From assembly GCF_001714725.1 (NCBI RefSeq), contig NZ_CP016447.1, positions 2,495,001 to 2,559,000 on the forward strand: a stretch of 64,000 nt of DNA. The letters run 5' to 3'. This DNA comes from Acidovorax sp. RAC01 (GTDB lineage Bacteria > Pseudomonadota > Gammaproteobacteria > Burkholderiales > Burkholderiaceae_C). A program made the translations under genes and the position numbers. Shown piece after piece: positions 16,672-25,287 of this stretch. Each line of letters begins with the position of its first letter. The stretch's first letter is position 1. Below the pieces are notes generated by a model. That model had not been told where the DNA came from. It did not search any database and saw only the letters and a list, made by a program, of their open reading frames with translations.

Positions 16672-18255
16672 ATGTTCCTAGACGCTGTTGCCGCACCGCT
16701 GTTTCTGGCCGCCGTGTCGCTGCCTTTCGTGTTCGGCTACACCCAGCCTCCCAGTCTCAACTTCTGGCCACTGGTCGCGTCGTGGACGTGCGGCCTGGTC
16801 ATGGCGCTGTGGTTCGTGCGCTGCACCCGGTCGCGCGGCCCGGTGGAAGGCCGCTTGCGGGTGGCTGGCCATTTGGCGGCCGGGCTGCTGCTGGCAGCGC
16901 TGTTGGGCGCTGTCATCGGGCTCACGCAGTACTTTGCCGGTGATGTCGGGCTGTCACCGTGGGTGCAGGCGTCCACGCCTGGCCAGGCCATCGGGAACCT
17001 GCGCCAGCGCAATCAGCAGGCATCCCTGCTGAGCCTGGGTCTCTGGGCCCTGCTGTGGTTGGTGATGCAGATCCAGGCGCGGCTGGATTCGGGAGAAAGG
17101 CGGTCGTCAGTGCGCGATGCGCACCTTGGAGGCGGCCGTGCCTGGCCCGCCTGGCTGGTTGGCATTGTGCTGGCCTGGGGGCTCACGCTTTTGGCGGTGG
17201 CCAGTGCGGCGACCACTTCGCGCACGGGCGCACTGCAGTGGTTGCTCATCGCGGGGCTGCTGGTGCTCTGGCGCACTCGCGGATGGACGGTGGCATTCGG
17301 CCTGTCGCTGGCCGGGGTGGGCCTGTACCTGCTGTCCGCATGGCTGTTGCCGGGATTGCTGCTGGAATGGACCGGGTTTGCAGCCGATGAACTTTTCACC
17401 CGCCTGCAAGGGGATCCGCAGCGCTGCAACAGCCGGCGCGCGCTCTGGGCCAATGTGCTCCACCTCATTGCCCAAAGGCCCTGGCTTGGCTGGGGCTGGG
17501 GGGAGCTGGACTATGCACATTACGTGACGCTGTTCCCGCAGACTCGCTTTTGCGTTCTCCTGGACAACGCCCATAACCTGCCCCTTCACCTGGCCGTGGA
17601 GCTGGGCCTTCCTGCCGCCGGACTGCTGTGCGCCATCGTGGTCCTGTGGGTGGCGCGCGCCAGGCCGTGGCGTGAATCGGATCCGGCCCGCCAGCTCGCC
17701 TGGGGGATTCTCGCCATCGTGGGTTTGCACAGCCTCGTGGAGTTTCCGCTGTGGTACGGCCCGTTTCAGGTCGTCACGGTGGTGGCGCTGGCCCTGCTCT
17801 GGCGGCATCCCTGGCCGGCCTGGGCTTCCACGCGCGCTGCGAGAGCTGCCGGGATCGTCGCGTTCGCTGGCATTGCGGCCTTGGCTGCATTTGCCGCATG
17901 GGACTACTACCGGGTCAGCATGCTCTACCGGCCCGCGCCTTTGCGGCCAGCGGCGTACCAGCATGACACGGCGGCGAAGGTTTCCAACACGGTTTTTTTC
18001 TCCGATCAGGTGGACTTTGCCCGGTTGTCGACCACCCCGCTCACGCCTGAAACAGCCCCGCGGCTGAATGTTCTGGCCTCGGCCTTGCTGCACTACTCAC
18101 CCGAACCTCGCGTGATCGAGGCATTGATTGGCAGCGCAGAACTTTTGGGCAAGGCCGACGAAGCGGCCTTTCACAGCCTGCGATACCGCATCGCTTACCC
18201 GGCAGAGTTTGAGCGTTGGTCGGGCAAACGGGCGAGCGCGGCAGCGGCCCGCTGA
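16672..18255 (+). CDS. PglL/Wzy-type O-antigen ligase or pilin O-oligosaccharyltransferase
   Basis: This 527-residue protein has about 11 predicted membrane segments and a large periplasmic loop. The segment GNLRQRNQQASLLSLGLWALLWL and the later LLDNAHNLPLHLAVELGLPAAGL with EFPLWYGPF are features of the PglL/PilO branch of the Wzy_C superfamily. These enzymes transfer lipid-linked glycans to pilin or other proteins. The C-terminal cytoplasmic or periplasmic tail fits the Wzy_C_2 region. No glycan-synthesis or pilin gene is beside it. O-antigen ligase WaaL is the alternative, but the Gln/His-rich motif spacing favours PglL. Confidence 0.78.
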   Translation: MFLDAVAAPLFLAAVSLPFVFGYTQPPSLNFWPLVASWTCGLVMALWFVRCTRSRGPVEGRLRVAGHLAAGLLLAALLGAVIGLTQYFAGDVGLSPWVQASTPGQAIGNLRQRNQQASLLSLGLWALLWLVMQIQARLDSGERRSSVRDAHLGGGRAWPAWLVGIVLAWGLTLLAVASAATTSRTGALQWLLIAGLLVLWRTRGWTVAFGLSLAGVGLYLLSAWLLPGLLLEWTGFAADELFTRLQGDPQRCNSRRALWANVLHLIAQRPWLGWGWGELDYAHYVTLFPQTRFCVLLDNAHNLPLHLAVELGLPAAGLLCAIVVLWVARARPWRESDPARQLAWGILAIVGLHSLVEFPLWYGPFQVVTVVALALLWRHPWPAWASTRAARAAGIVAFAGIAALAAFAAWDYYRVSMLYRPAPLRPAAYQHDTAAKVSNTVFFSDQVDFARLSTTPLTPETAPRLNVLASALLHYSPEPRVIEALIGSAELLGKADEAAFHSLRYRIAYPAEFERWSGKRASAAAAR

Positions 18256-18295
18256 CGCAGCGTTGATTGGTGCCCAGCGCACGCCGCGCGAGCAC

Positions 18296-18883
18296 TCATG
18301 CCAAATCGAGAAACTGCGCGATTCGTGGCAGGTGCTCGGCAAAGTTGCTCAGTGCGTGGTCACCTCCTTCACCGATGATTTGCAGAGCGTTCGGGTACCG
18401 CCCTGTCATCTCGCGCCAGTCCAGCACCTCGTCGCCTTTGGCGATGATGGCCATTTCCGGTGCAGCAGGTGGGCGGGCGGCCATGTCCAGCGCCTGCAGT
18501 TCGCCGATGTACTCGGGCAGAAAGAAAAAGCGCTCGGCCGGGTCGTGCCAGCTGGTTTGCTCGCCGATGTAGCGGGCCAGGTCGCGTGCCGGGTTGACGG
18601 CGGGGTTGAGCATCACGCTGGGGCAGGCCATCTGCTGCGCCACCCAGCTGGCATAAAAGCCGCCCAGGGACGAGCCCACCACCGCCATGGATGCGCGCGG
18701 CCACTGCGCAATGCCCTGCGCCACCATCGCCATGGCGGCACGGGGCGAGGGCGGCAGCTGCGGTGCCCAGAAAACGACTTGCGGATGGCGCTGCTGCACA
18801 TACGCTGCCATCTGCCGGGCCTTGGCCGACTGGGGGGACGACCGGAAACCATGGAGGTACAGCAGGTGGGTGGTGGAAGGCAT
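18296..18883 (-). CDS. YqiA/YcfP-type alpha/beta hydrolase (esterase)
   Basis: The 195-residue product begins LLYLHGFRSSPQSAKARQM, the typical YqiA oxyanion/His-Gly start. It has the nucleophile elbow GSSLGGFYASW and the catalytic His in GEGGDHALSNF; the acid Asp is probably in AKGDEVLDW. YqiA of E. coli shows thioesterase/esterase activity on short acyl chains; the physiological substrate is unknown. The gene converges on the O-ligase gene (40 bp between stops) and diverges from the kinase-HDOD gene. Confidence 0.87.
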   Translation of the reverse strand: MPSTTHLLYLHGFRSSPQSAKARQMAAYVQQRHPQVVFWAPQLPPSPRAAMAMVAQGIAQWPRASMAVVGSSLGGFYASWVAQQMACPSVMLNPAVNPARDLARYIGEQTSWHDPAERFFFLPEYIGELQALDMAARPPAAPEMAIIAKGDEVLDWREMTGRYPNALQIIGEGGDHALSNFAEHLPRIAQFLDLA

Positions 18884-19035
18884 GGGGTGCGGGCCTGTAA
18901 GCAGGGGTGCGAATGGGTGGATGGCAGCAGGGCAGGGGAATCACTTGCTGGGGATGGGCTGGCGCGGGCATAAGATGGAAGCCATGGACACCGCGCTGTG
19001 CGGCGATCCGATCTGGCTTCGCACTGCATCGCACC

Positions 19036-21474
19036 ATGAATGATTTTGCCCCGCTTTCCACGGCCAGACGCTGGGCTCTGGGTGCTGGCGACAAGCCGCC
19101 TGCTTCGGTCGGCCGGTTTGAACTGAAGAAGCTGCTGGGCCGCGGCGCGCAGGCCACCGTGTGGCTGGCGCAGGACCCGCGCCTGCAGCGCGAGGTGGCC
19201 ATCAAGCTGATGCGCCCGGTGGATGAACAAGACGCCTCCGTCATCGAGCAGTGGTTGCGCGAGGCCCGGCATGTCAGCCGTCTGGCCCACCCGTTCATCG
19301 TGCCGGTGTTCGAAGCCGACGTGGAGGGCGCGCAGCCCTACATCGTGTTCGAGTACGTGCCCGGCAAGACGCTGGCCGAGCACCTGGCGCAGCAGGGCCG
19401 CTGCACGCCGCACGATGCCGTGGCGCTGATGGTGGATGTGCTGGACGGCCTGCAGGCCGCACACCAGGCAGGCATCGTGCACCGCGACCTCAAGCCCTCC
19501 AACATCATGATCGACGCCCAGCGCCACGGGCGGGTGATGGACTTCGGCATGGCCGCGCCGGTGCATGACACACCCGACCCGCAGCGCACCGGCGGCACCC
19601 CGGCCTACCTGGCGCCCGAGGCTGCCGGGGGCGAGGCGCCCACGCCGGCGATGGACGTGTACTCGGCCGCGCTGGTGCTGGTCGAAATGCTCTCGGGCCG
19701 GCCGCTCATCCACCAAAAGGACGCCTGGCAGGCCCTGTACCGGGTGGCCAACGAGCCGCTCAATCTGCCAGACGACCTGGGCACCGGCGTGGACGACAAC
19801 CTGCGCGCCATCTTGCAGCGGGCCATGGCCCGCGACCCGGCGCAGCGCTATCCGGCCGCAGGGGATTTCCGGGATGCGTTGCGCGCCTGGGCAGCGCCCG
19901 TGAGCGCCCCCACAGCCGCCAGCAATGCCACGCTGGATTTCCTGCTGCGGCGCATGCGCCACAAGAGCGACTTTCCGGCGCTGTCGGACTCGGTGGCGCG
20001 CATCCAGCGCGTGGCCGATTCTGAAGACGACAGCATCAGCGACCTGACGCACGAGATTCTCAAGGACGTGGCGCTGACCAACAAACTGCTGCGCCTGGTC
20101 AACAGCGTGCATTACGCCCATGCTGCGCGCGGCACCATCAGCACGGTGTCCCGCGCAGTGAGCCTGGTGGGTTTCAATGCCGTGCGCAACATGGCGCTCA
20201 GCCTGGTGCTGCTCGACCACATGCAGGACAAGGCCGTGGCCAGCCAGATGCGCGAGGAGTTTCTCCGCGCCATGATGGCCGGTTCGGTGGCCTCCGAGCT
20301 GTGCGGCCCGGGGCAGGGCGCAGAGGAAGCATTCATCGGCGCCATGTTCCAGAACCTTGGTCGCATGCTGTGCGAGTTCTATTTTCCGGAAGAGGCGCGC
20401 CAGGTGCGCAGCATGGTGGCCTCGGGTCGGGTCGAGGGCGGTGAAGAATCCGCGGCCCAGCAGGTGCTTGGGCTGGGTTTTGAAGACCTGGGCGTGGGCG
20501 TGGCCCGGGTATGGGGGCTGCCCGAAAGCCTGCAGCGCTGCATGCGCAAACCGCTGGGGTCGCCCAGCCAGCGCGGGCCCGAGCACGGAGCCGAGCGACT
20601 TCGCTGGGTGGCCATGGCGGGCAACGAGGTGGCGTCCGCACTGCTGGTCACCCCGCCTGCCCAGCTGGAGGCCAGCCTGGAGCAGATCGGTACGCGGTAT
20701 GCCCGCACGCTGGACTGGTCGGCCTCGGACATCGCCGAGGCCACCCTGCGCGCTCGCCGCAAGCTGGTGGCGCTGGCCGAGGCGCTGGATTTGCATGTCG
20801 CTAGCGGCACGCCCGCGGCGCGGCTGCTCAAGCTCCCGTCCGCAGCCGGGGAGGTGGCAGCGCCGGAAGACGCGCTCACGCCGCATGAACTGCGCGCCGG
20901 TGGCGGTGACCCGGTGCCCGTGGTGCTGGCTTCGCAGGCCGGTGGCGATGTTTCTGTGGCACAGGTCAACGAAGTGCTGGCTGCGGGCATCCAGGACATT
21001 ACCAACGCCATGGTCGAGAGCTTTCAGCTCAACGATGTGCTGCGGATGATCCTGGAGACGATGTTCCGCGCGCTGGGCTTTCGGCGCATGGTTTTCTGCC
21101 TGCGCGAGGCGCGTACCGACATGCTGACCGGCCGCTTCGGGTTGGGCGAGGGCAGCGAGGCCGCCGCCCGGGCCCTGCGGGTCCCGCTGAGTGCGCAGGG
21201 CGACCTGTTTGCGGCCGTGTGCCTGCGCGGGGCCGACACCCTGATCAACGACGCCACCGAGCCGCGCATGCAGGCGCGCCTGCCGCAGTGGTACCGCTCC
21301 GGCCTCAATGCCCCGTCGTTCCTATTGCTTCCGCTGCAGCTCAAGGGCCAGACGTTTGCCCTCATCTATGCAGACCAGGCGACGCCCGGAGGCATCGTGG
21401 TGGATGACAAGGCCCTGGGCCTGCTGCGAACCCTTCGCAACCAGGCGGTGATGGCTTTTCGACAGGCGGGCTGA
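19036..21474 (+). CDS. Ser/Thr protein kinase - HDOD - GAF fusion protein
   Basis: The 812-residue protein joins three modules. Residues about 27-285 form a eukaryotic-type kinase with Gly-loop GRGAQATVW (35-43), VAIK (Lys57), HRDLKPSN (149-156), DFG (169-171) and APE (193-195), all intact. Residues about 292-500 form an HDOD domain, starting LDFLLRRMRHKSDFPALSD and continuing through LLRLVNSVHYAHAARG. It is the non-catalytic HD relative found in signalling hubs. Residues about 650-800 form a GAF-like sensory domain. No transmembrane segment is seen, so it should be cytoplasmic. The start MNDFAPLSTARRW precedes the kinase; an upstream open frame is unrelated. Targets are unknown, and there is no adjacent phosphatase or FHA protein. 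Confidence 0.85.
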   Translation: MNDFAPLSTARRWALGAGDKPPASVGRFELKKLLGRGAQATVWLAQDPRLQREVAIKLMRPVDEQDASVIEQWLREARHVSRLAHPFIVPVFEADVEGAQPYIVFEYVPGKTLAEHLAQQGRCTPHDAVALMVDVLDGLQAAHQAGIVHRDLKPSNIMIDAQRHGRVMDFGMAAPVHDTPDPQRTGGTPAYLAPEAAGGEAPTPAMDVYSAALVLVEMLSGRPLIHQKDAWQALYRVANEPLNLPDDLGTGVDDNLRAILQRAMARDPAQRYPAAGDFRDALRAWAAPVSAPTAASNATLDFLLRRMRHKSDFPALSDSVARIQRVADSEDDSISDLTHEILKDVALTNKLLRLVNSVHYAHAARGTISTVSRAVSLVGFNAVRNMALSLVLLDHMQDKAVASQMREEFLRAMMAGSVASELCGPGQGAEEAFIGAMFQNLGRMLCEFYFPEEARQVRSMVASGRVEGGEESAAQQVLGLGFEDLGVGVARVWGLPESLQRCMRKPLGSPSQRGPEHGAERLRWVAMAGNEVASALLVTPPAQLEASLEQIGTRYARTLDWSASDIAEATLRARRKLVALAEALDLHVASGTPAARLLKLPSAAGEVAAPEDALTPHELRAGGGDPVPVVLASQAGGDVSVAQVNEVLAAGIQDITNAMVESFQLNDVLRMILETMFRALGFRRMVFCLREARTDMLTGRFGLGEGSEAAARALRVPLSAQGDLFAAVCLRGADTLINDATEPRMQARLPQWYRSGLNAPSFLLLPLQLKGQTFALIYADQATPGGIVVDDKALGLLRTLRNQAVMAFRQAG

Positions 21475-21552
21475 TCGCGCGCGGGCCGTGCCCCGTGGCC
21501 TGCAGTGGCTGCCAGCCTGCAGCCCGGACCGGCGGGCACCGATAATCGCTCC

Positions 21553-22740
21553 ATGGCCGTTGTTTTCGAAAAACCCACGCTTGCCCAGCGCTTCATGCCG
21601 CTGTTTCGGGGGTTTGACCTTCCGCTGTTGATCATCATCCTGCTGCTGACCGCGGCCGGGCTGCTGGCGATGTATTCGTCGGGCTTTGACCATGGCACGC
21701 GTTTTGTGGACCACGGGCGCAACATGCTGATTGCGGGCGCCATCCTGTTCATGGTGTCGCAGGTGCCGCCCCAGAAGATCATGCAGTTTGCCGTGCCGCT
21801 GTATGTGGCCGGCGTGGCATTGCTGGTGGCAGTGGCGCTGTTTGGCATTACCAAGAAAGGCGCCACGCGATGGATCAATGTCGGTATCGTGATCCAGCCC
21901 AGCGAGATCCTCAAGATCGCCATGCCGCTGATGCTGGCCTGGTGGTTCCAGAAACGCGAGGGCGCGCTCAGGCCGCTTGACTTTGCGGCGGCCGGGGTGC
22001 TGCTGGCGGTGCCGGTGGGCCTCATCATGAAGCAGCCCGACCTGGGCACATCGCTGCTGGTGCTGGCGGCAGGGCTGTCGGTGATCTACTTTGCCGGCCT
22101 GCCCTGGAAGCTGGTGCTGCCGCCGGTGATCATCGGGGGCCTGGGCATCTTCACGCTGGTGCTGCTGGGCGACCAGCTGTGCGCTGATGGCGTGCGCTGG
22201 TCGGTCTTGCACGAATACCAGCAGCAGCGCGTCTGCACCCTGCTGGACCCCACGCGCGACCCGCTGGGCAAGGGCTTTCACATCATCCAGGGGATGATCG
22301 CCATCGGCTCGGGCGGCCTGTGGGGCAAGGGTTTCATGGCGGGCACGCAAACCCACCTGGAGTTCATCCCCGAGCGGACCACCGACTTCATCTTTGCCGC
22401 GTTTTCCGAAGAGTTCGGCCTGGCGGGCAACGTGTTTTTGCTGGTGTGCTTCCTGTTGCTGGTATGGCGGGGCCTGGCCATTGCAGCGGGCGCCACCACC
22501 CTGTTTGGCCGGCTCATGGCGGGCGCGGTGTCGATGATCTTCTTCACCTACGCCTTTGTGAACATGGGCATGGTCAGCGGCATTCTGCCGGTGGTGGGGG
22601 TGCCCCTGCCGTTCATCAGCTACGGCGGCACGGCCATGGTCACGCTGGGGCTGGCGCTGGGCATTTTGATGTCGGTGGCGCGTGCCCAGCGGCAAGACCC
22701 CAAGGACCCTTTGCCCGCGCCCTACGCCACGGTGGCCTGA
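21553..22740 (+). CDS. rodA: Rod-shape determining SEDS glycosyltransferase RodA
   Basis: The 395-residue polytopic protein shows SEDS motifs: KGATRWINVGIVIQPSEILKIAMPLMLAWW, QPDLGTSLLVLAAGLSVIYFAGL, EHRTTDFIFAAFSEEFGL-like sequence (here PERTTDFIFAAFSEEFG) and PLPFISYGGTAM near the end. RodA polymerises peptidoglycan with PBP2 in the elongasome. mrdA and mreBCD, usual companions, are not beside it in this window. The distinction from FtsW rests on the N-terminus and QPSEILK context. The start is the ATG giving MAVVFEKPTLAQRF. The gene starts 78 bp after the kinase-HDOD gene. Confidence 0.92.
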   Translation: MAVVFEKPTLAQRFMPLFRGFDLPLLIIILLLTAAGLLAMYSSGFDHGTRFVDHGRNMLIAGAILFMVSQVPPQKIMQFAVPLYVAGVALLVAVALFGITKKGATRWINVGIVIQPSEILKIAMPLMLAWWFQKREGALRPLDFAAAGVLLAVPVGLIMKQPDLGTSLLVLAAGLSVIYFAGLPWKLVLPPVIIGGLGIFTLVLLGDQLCADGVRWSVLHEYQQQRVCTLLDPTRDPLGKGFHIIQGMIAIGSGGLWGKGFMAGTQTHLEFIPERTTDFIFAAFSEEFGLAGNVFLLVCFLLLVWRGLAIAAGATTLFGRLMAGAVSMIFFTYAFVNMGMVSGILPVVGVPLPFISYGGTAMVTLGLALGILMSVARAQRQDPKDPLPAPYATVA

Positions 22741-22812
22741 GCGCGCCGCCCGCGCTCCGCGGGCTACGCCCTTGCGCCGCGCCGGACTTGCATGGCGGCC
22801 TAAAATGGCCGG

Positions 22813-24297
22813 ATGACCTTTCGCTCCAATACCGCCGCGCCCCAGCGCGCGGCCACCAGCCAGCGCATTGACGTTGCCCGGGAACTGCTGCTCACCCCTT
22901 TCGGCCTGGATGAAAGCCATCTGGCCCGTGCGCTGGCCGAGATCCGCACGCACCAGGTGGACGATGCCGACCTGTATTTCCAGTACACGCGCAGCGAGGG
23001 CTGGAGCCTGGAGGAAGGCATCGTCAAGACGGGATCGTTCAGCATTGACCAGGGCGTGGGGGTGCGTGCCGTCAGCGGCGAGAAGACGGCTTTTGCGTAT
23101 TCGGACGACATTTCCGAGGCATCGCTGCTCGATGCAGCGCGCACTGTGCGGTCTATTTCGGCCGCAGCGCAGAGTGGGAAGGCGCGTGTAGCTCCTAAAA
23201 AGATAGCGGCAGGCCGCAGCCTGTATGCGGGCGTCGATCCCATCGGCTCGATGGACAGCACGGCCAAGGTGGCCTTGCTGGAACGGCTGGAGCAGCGCGC
23301 CCGCGCCAAGGACCCCCGCGTGGCGCAGGTCATGGCGGGCCTGGCCAGCGAATACGACGTGGTGCTGGTGGCCCGTGCCGACGGCACGCTGGCCGCCGAT
23401 GTGCGCCCGCTGGTGCGCCTGTCGGTCACGGTGATTGCCGAGCAGAACGGCCGCCGCGAAATGGGCTCTGCCGGCGGCGGTGGCCGTTTTGGTCTGGCCT
23501 ATTTCGACGACGAGCAGATGGGAAAGTACGTGGACGAGGCGGTGAATGCGGCCCTGGTCAATCTCGAATCGCGCCCCGCGCCAGCGGGCGAGATGACCGT
23601 GGTGCTGGGGTCGGGATGGCCCGGCATCCTGCTGCACGAAGCCATCGGTCACGGGCTGGAAGGCGACTTCAACCGCAAGGGCTCCAGCGCCTTCAGCGGC
23701 CGCATCGGCCAGCGCGTGGCGGCCAAGGGTGTGACGGTGCTGGATGACGGCACCATTGCCGACCGCCGCGGCTCGCTCAACGTGGACGACGAGGGCAATG
23801 CCAGCCAGCGCAATGTGCTGATCGAAGACGGCATCTTGAAAGGCTACATCCAGGATTCGCTCAATGCGCGCCTGATGGGCGTGGCGCCCACCGGCAACGG
23901 CCGCCGCGAGAGCTATGCGCACATTCCCATGCCGCGCATGACCAACACCTACATGCTGGGCGGCGACAAGGACCCACAAGAGATCATCGCCAGCATCAAG
24001 AAGGGCCTGTACGCCAGCAATTTCGGCGGTGGTCAGGTGGACATCACCTCGGGCAAGTTCGTGTTTTCGGCCAGCGAAGCCTACTGGGTCGAAAACGGCA
24101 AGATCCAGTACCCCGTCAAGGGCGCCACCATCATTGGCAGCGGGCCGGAGTCGCTCAAGAAGGTGACGATGATCGGCAACGACATGCGCCTGGATAGTGG
24201 CGTGGGCACCTGTGGCAAGGAAGGTCAGAGCGTGCCCGTGGGCGTGGGCCAGCCCACGCTGCGCATCGAAGGGCTCACGGTCGGCGGCACAGCCTGA
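22813..24297 (+). CDS. tldD: Metalloprotease TldD
   Basis: The 494-residue protein carries the TldD zinc motif HEAIGHGLEGD (His275, Glu276, His280) and GKEGQSVPVGVGQPTLRIEGLTVGG at the C-terminus, both diagnostic. TldD with TldE forms a heterodimeric protease acting on unfolded peptides and some modified peptides; tldE/pmbA is not in the window. Near residues 126-132 the reading frame contains TAGCTCCTAAAAAGATAGC, a half-unit of the dispersed repeat seen elsewhere, in the variable linker APKKIAAGR. The start ATG is 72 bp after rodA. Confidence 0.94.
   Translation: MTFRSNTAAPQRAATSQRIDVARELLLTPFGLDESHLARALAEIRTHQVDDADLYFQYTRSEGWSLEEGIVKTGSFSIDQGVGVRAVSGEKTAFAYSDDISEASLLDAARTVRSISAAAQSGKARVAPKKIAAGRSLYAGVDPIGSMDSTAKVALLERLEQRARAKDPRVAQVMAGLASEYDVVLVARADGTLAADVRPLVRLSVTVIAEQNGRREMGSAGGGGRFGLAYFDDEQMGKYVDEAVNAALVNLESRPAPAGEMTVVLGSGWPGILLHEAIGHGLEGDFNRKGSSAFSGRIGQRVAAKGVTVLDDGTIADRRGSLNVDDEGNASQRNVLIEDGILKGYIQDSLNARLMGVAPTGNGRRESYAHIPMPRMTNTYMLGGDKDPQEIIASIKKGLYASNFGGGQVDITSGKFVFSASEAYWVENGKIQYPVKGATIIGSGPESLKKVTMIGNDMRLDSGVGTCGKEGQSVPVGVGQPTLRIEGLTVGGTA
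23190..23208. repeat. Half-unit of the dispersed repeat inside tldD
   Basis: The 19 bases TAGCTCCTAAAAAGATAGC form an imperfect inverted repeat (GCTA/TAGC ends) that resembles one half of the 51-bp repeat. The tldD frame reads through it. This is a weaker match than the aroE and RNB copies. Confidence 0.35.
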
Positions 24298-24419
24298 CCC
24301 TGCTGGTCAGGAGCAGGGCCAGCCGCCGCCAGTGGCGCCACTCCTCTCGTTGCTCGGTTTCTGGGGCTATCGCGCCACCCCGCTGTACGGCGGCAGGATC
24401 GACAGCGCAAAATGCGGCC

Positions 24420-24971
24420 ATGCCCGCCACGCGATCCAGCCAGCAGCTCACGCTCCAGTCTTTCGGTGAGATCAGCCGCTTTCTTCGTGAAGGGGTTGCT
24501 GATGAGGAGTCGCGCCAGCTGCGAGACAGCCTGGGCATGCTTTCAAACCATATCGACAGTGCGGTGCGAACACGCCGTACCGGTACCGATACGGCCGCCA
24601 TCACCGGCCGGGTGGTGGCGCTCGCGACCTGTGCCCGCGAACACCAGCTTTTCCTGACGGGTCTGGGGTCGGGCTGGCACGCCCTGTACGAGTTTGGCGC
24701 CTACCAGCGCGCCCTGCGCGAACTGCGCACGGCCACTGCCGAATGGCTGGAGACGCTCGAACGCCGAAGCCCCCGCGAGCATGCAGCGTTTGACGCCTTT
24801 GAGCTGCTGGCGTGGCGAACCCTGGGGGAGGCGCTTTTGCTCATCGACATGTATGAACACAGCAGCGATCCTCCGAGCGAACTGCCGTCCCCCGCCCGAC
24901 CTGGGAGGCGCACAAGCACGTTGGGCCGCGTGCTGGGCTGGCTGGGGCGCTGGCGCAAACCGAAGCGCTAA
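24420..24971 (+). CDS. Conserved-looking hypothetical protein
   Basis: The 183-residue protein is soluble and mostly helical, with no signal peptide or membrane segment. The body (residues 10-150) has regular heptad-like spacing of Leu/Ala with many charged residues. The C-terminal 35 residues are basic and Pro-rich, ending WRKPKR. I do not recognise the family. Codon usage matches the neighbours. It lies between tldD (122 bp away) and the aroG leader region. Confidence 0.6.
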   Translation: MPATRSSQQLTLQSFGEISRFLREGVADEESRQLRDSLGMLSNHIDSAVRTRRTGTDTAAITGRVVALATCAREHQLFLTGLGSGWHALYEFGAYQRALRELRTATAEWLETLERRSPREHAAFDAFELLAWRTLGEALLLIDMYEHSSDPPSELPSPARPGRRTSTLGRVLGWLGRWRKPKR

Positions 24972-25035
24972 CCGTTGGAAATTCGGGGGCCGGGCGCGCT
25001 TGCGGCCGCCCTGCAGCCGCGCTCACGGCGGTGAT

Positions 25036-25057
25036 CTTGTTGCGGCTTTGCAACAAG
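25036..25057. promoter_or_regulatory. Perfect inverted repeat upstream of the aroG leader (operator candidate)
   Basis: CTTGTTGC (25036-25043) and GCAACAAG (25050-25057) form a perfect 8-bp inverted repeat with a 6-bp spacer. It lies 43 bp before the leader-peptide ATG. No T-run follows, so it is not an intrinsic terminator. It may be an operator for a dimeric repressor near the aroG promoter. A possible extended -10 (TGTGCTACATT) follows at 25083-25093. Confidence 0.4.
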
Positions 25058-25100
25058 TGCAACAGGGGCTGCCCAATCTTCCTGTGCTACATTGATCGCC

Positions 25101-25157
25101 ATGCAAGTTCGCAGCGCGTTTTATTTTTGGTTTTTTATCTCAGTCCAAGGCGGATGA
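25101..25157 (+). CDS. aroG leader peptide rich in Phe, Tyr and Trp
   Basis: The 18-codon ORF encodes MQVRSAFYFWFFISVQGG and ends with TGA at 25155. Codons 7-12 are Phe-Tyr-Phe-Trp-Phe-Phe, the end products of the aromatic pathway that DAHP synthase feeds. It is 130 nt upstream of the aroG ATG and is followed by a terminator. This is the arrangement of transcription-attenuation leaders such as pheL. No Shine-Dalgarno sequence precedes the ATG. With the possible -10 box at 25088-25093 the transcript could be nearly leaderless, which is the weakest point of the model. Confidence 0.7.
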   Translation: MQVRSAFYFWFFISVQGG

Positions 25158-25233
25158 GAGGAAAACGCGCAAGCACACACAACCTCCCCATACCAACCGC
25201 CGACGCTGCAAAGCCCGGCGGTTTTTGTTTTTT
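25114..25233 (+). promoter_or_regulatory. Transcription attenuator of aroG
   Basis: Three alternative pairings are visible. Segment 1 GCGCGTTTT (25114-25122, over leader codons 5-8) pairs perfectly with AAAACGCGC (25162-25170). GGCGG (25149-25153, just before the leader stop) can pair with CCGCC (25197-25201). ACCGCCG (25196-25202) pairs with CGGCGGT (25216-25222) to make a terminator before a T-rich run. A ribosome stalled at the Phe/Tyr/Trp codons would cover segment 1 and leave GGCGG free to block the terminator. A ribosome at the stop would cover GGCGG and allow termination. The antiterminator is only 5 bp by eye. Confidence 0.65.
25196..25233 (+). terminator. Intrinsic terminator of the aroG leader
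   Basis: The 7-bp stem ACCGCCG/CGGCGGT encloses an inner GCT-gcaa-AGC helix and is followed by TTTTTGTTTTTT. It lies between the leader peptide and the aroG ribosome-binding site, so it can only act as a regulated terminator. Confidence 0.8.
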
Positions 25234-25287
25234 CAGCCCTCCGTTTCTCTTCTTTTCCAACCTTTCACAGACCACGAGGAAGCCACC

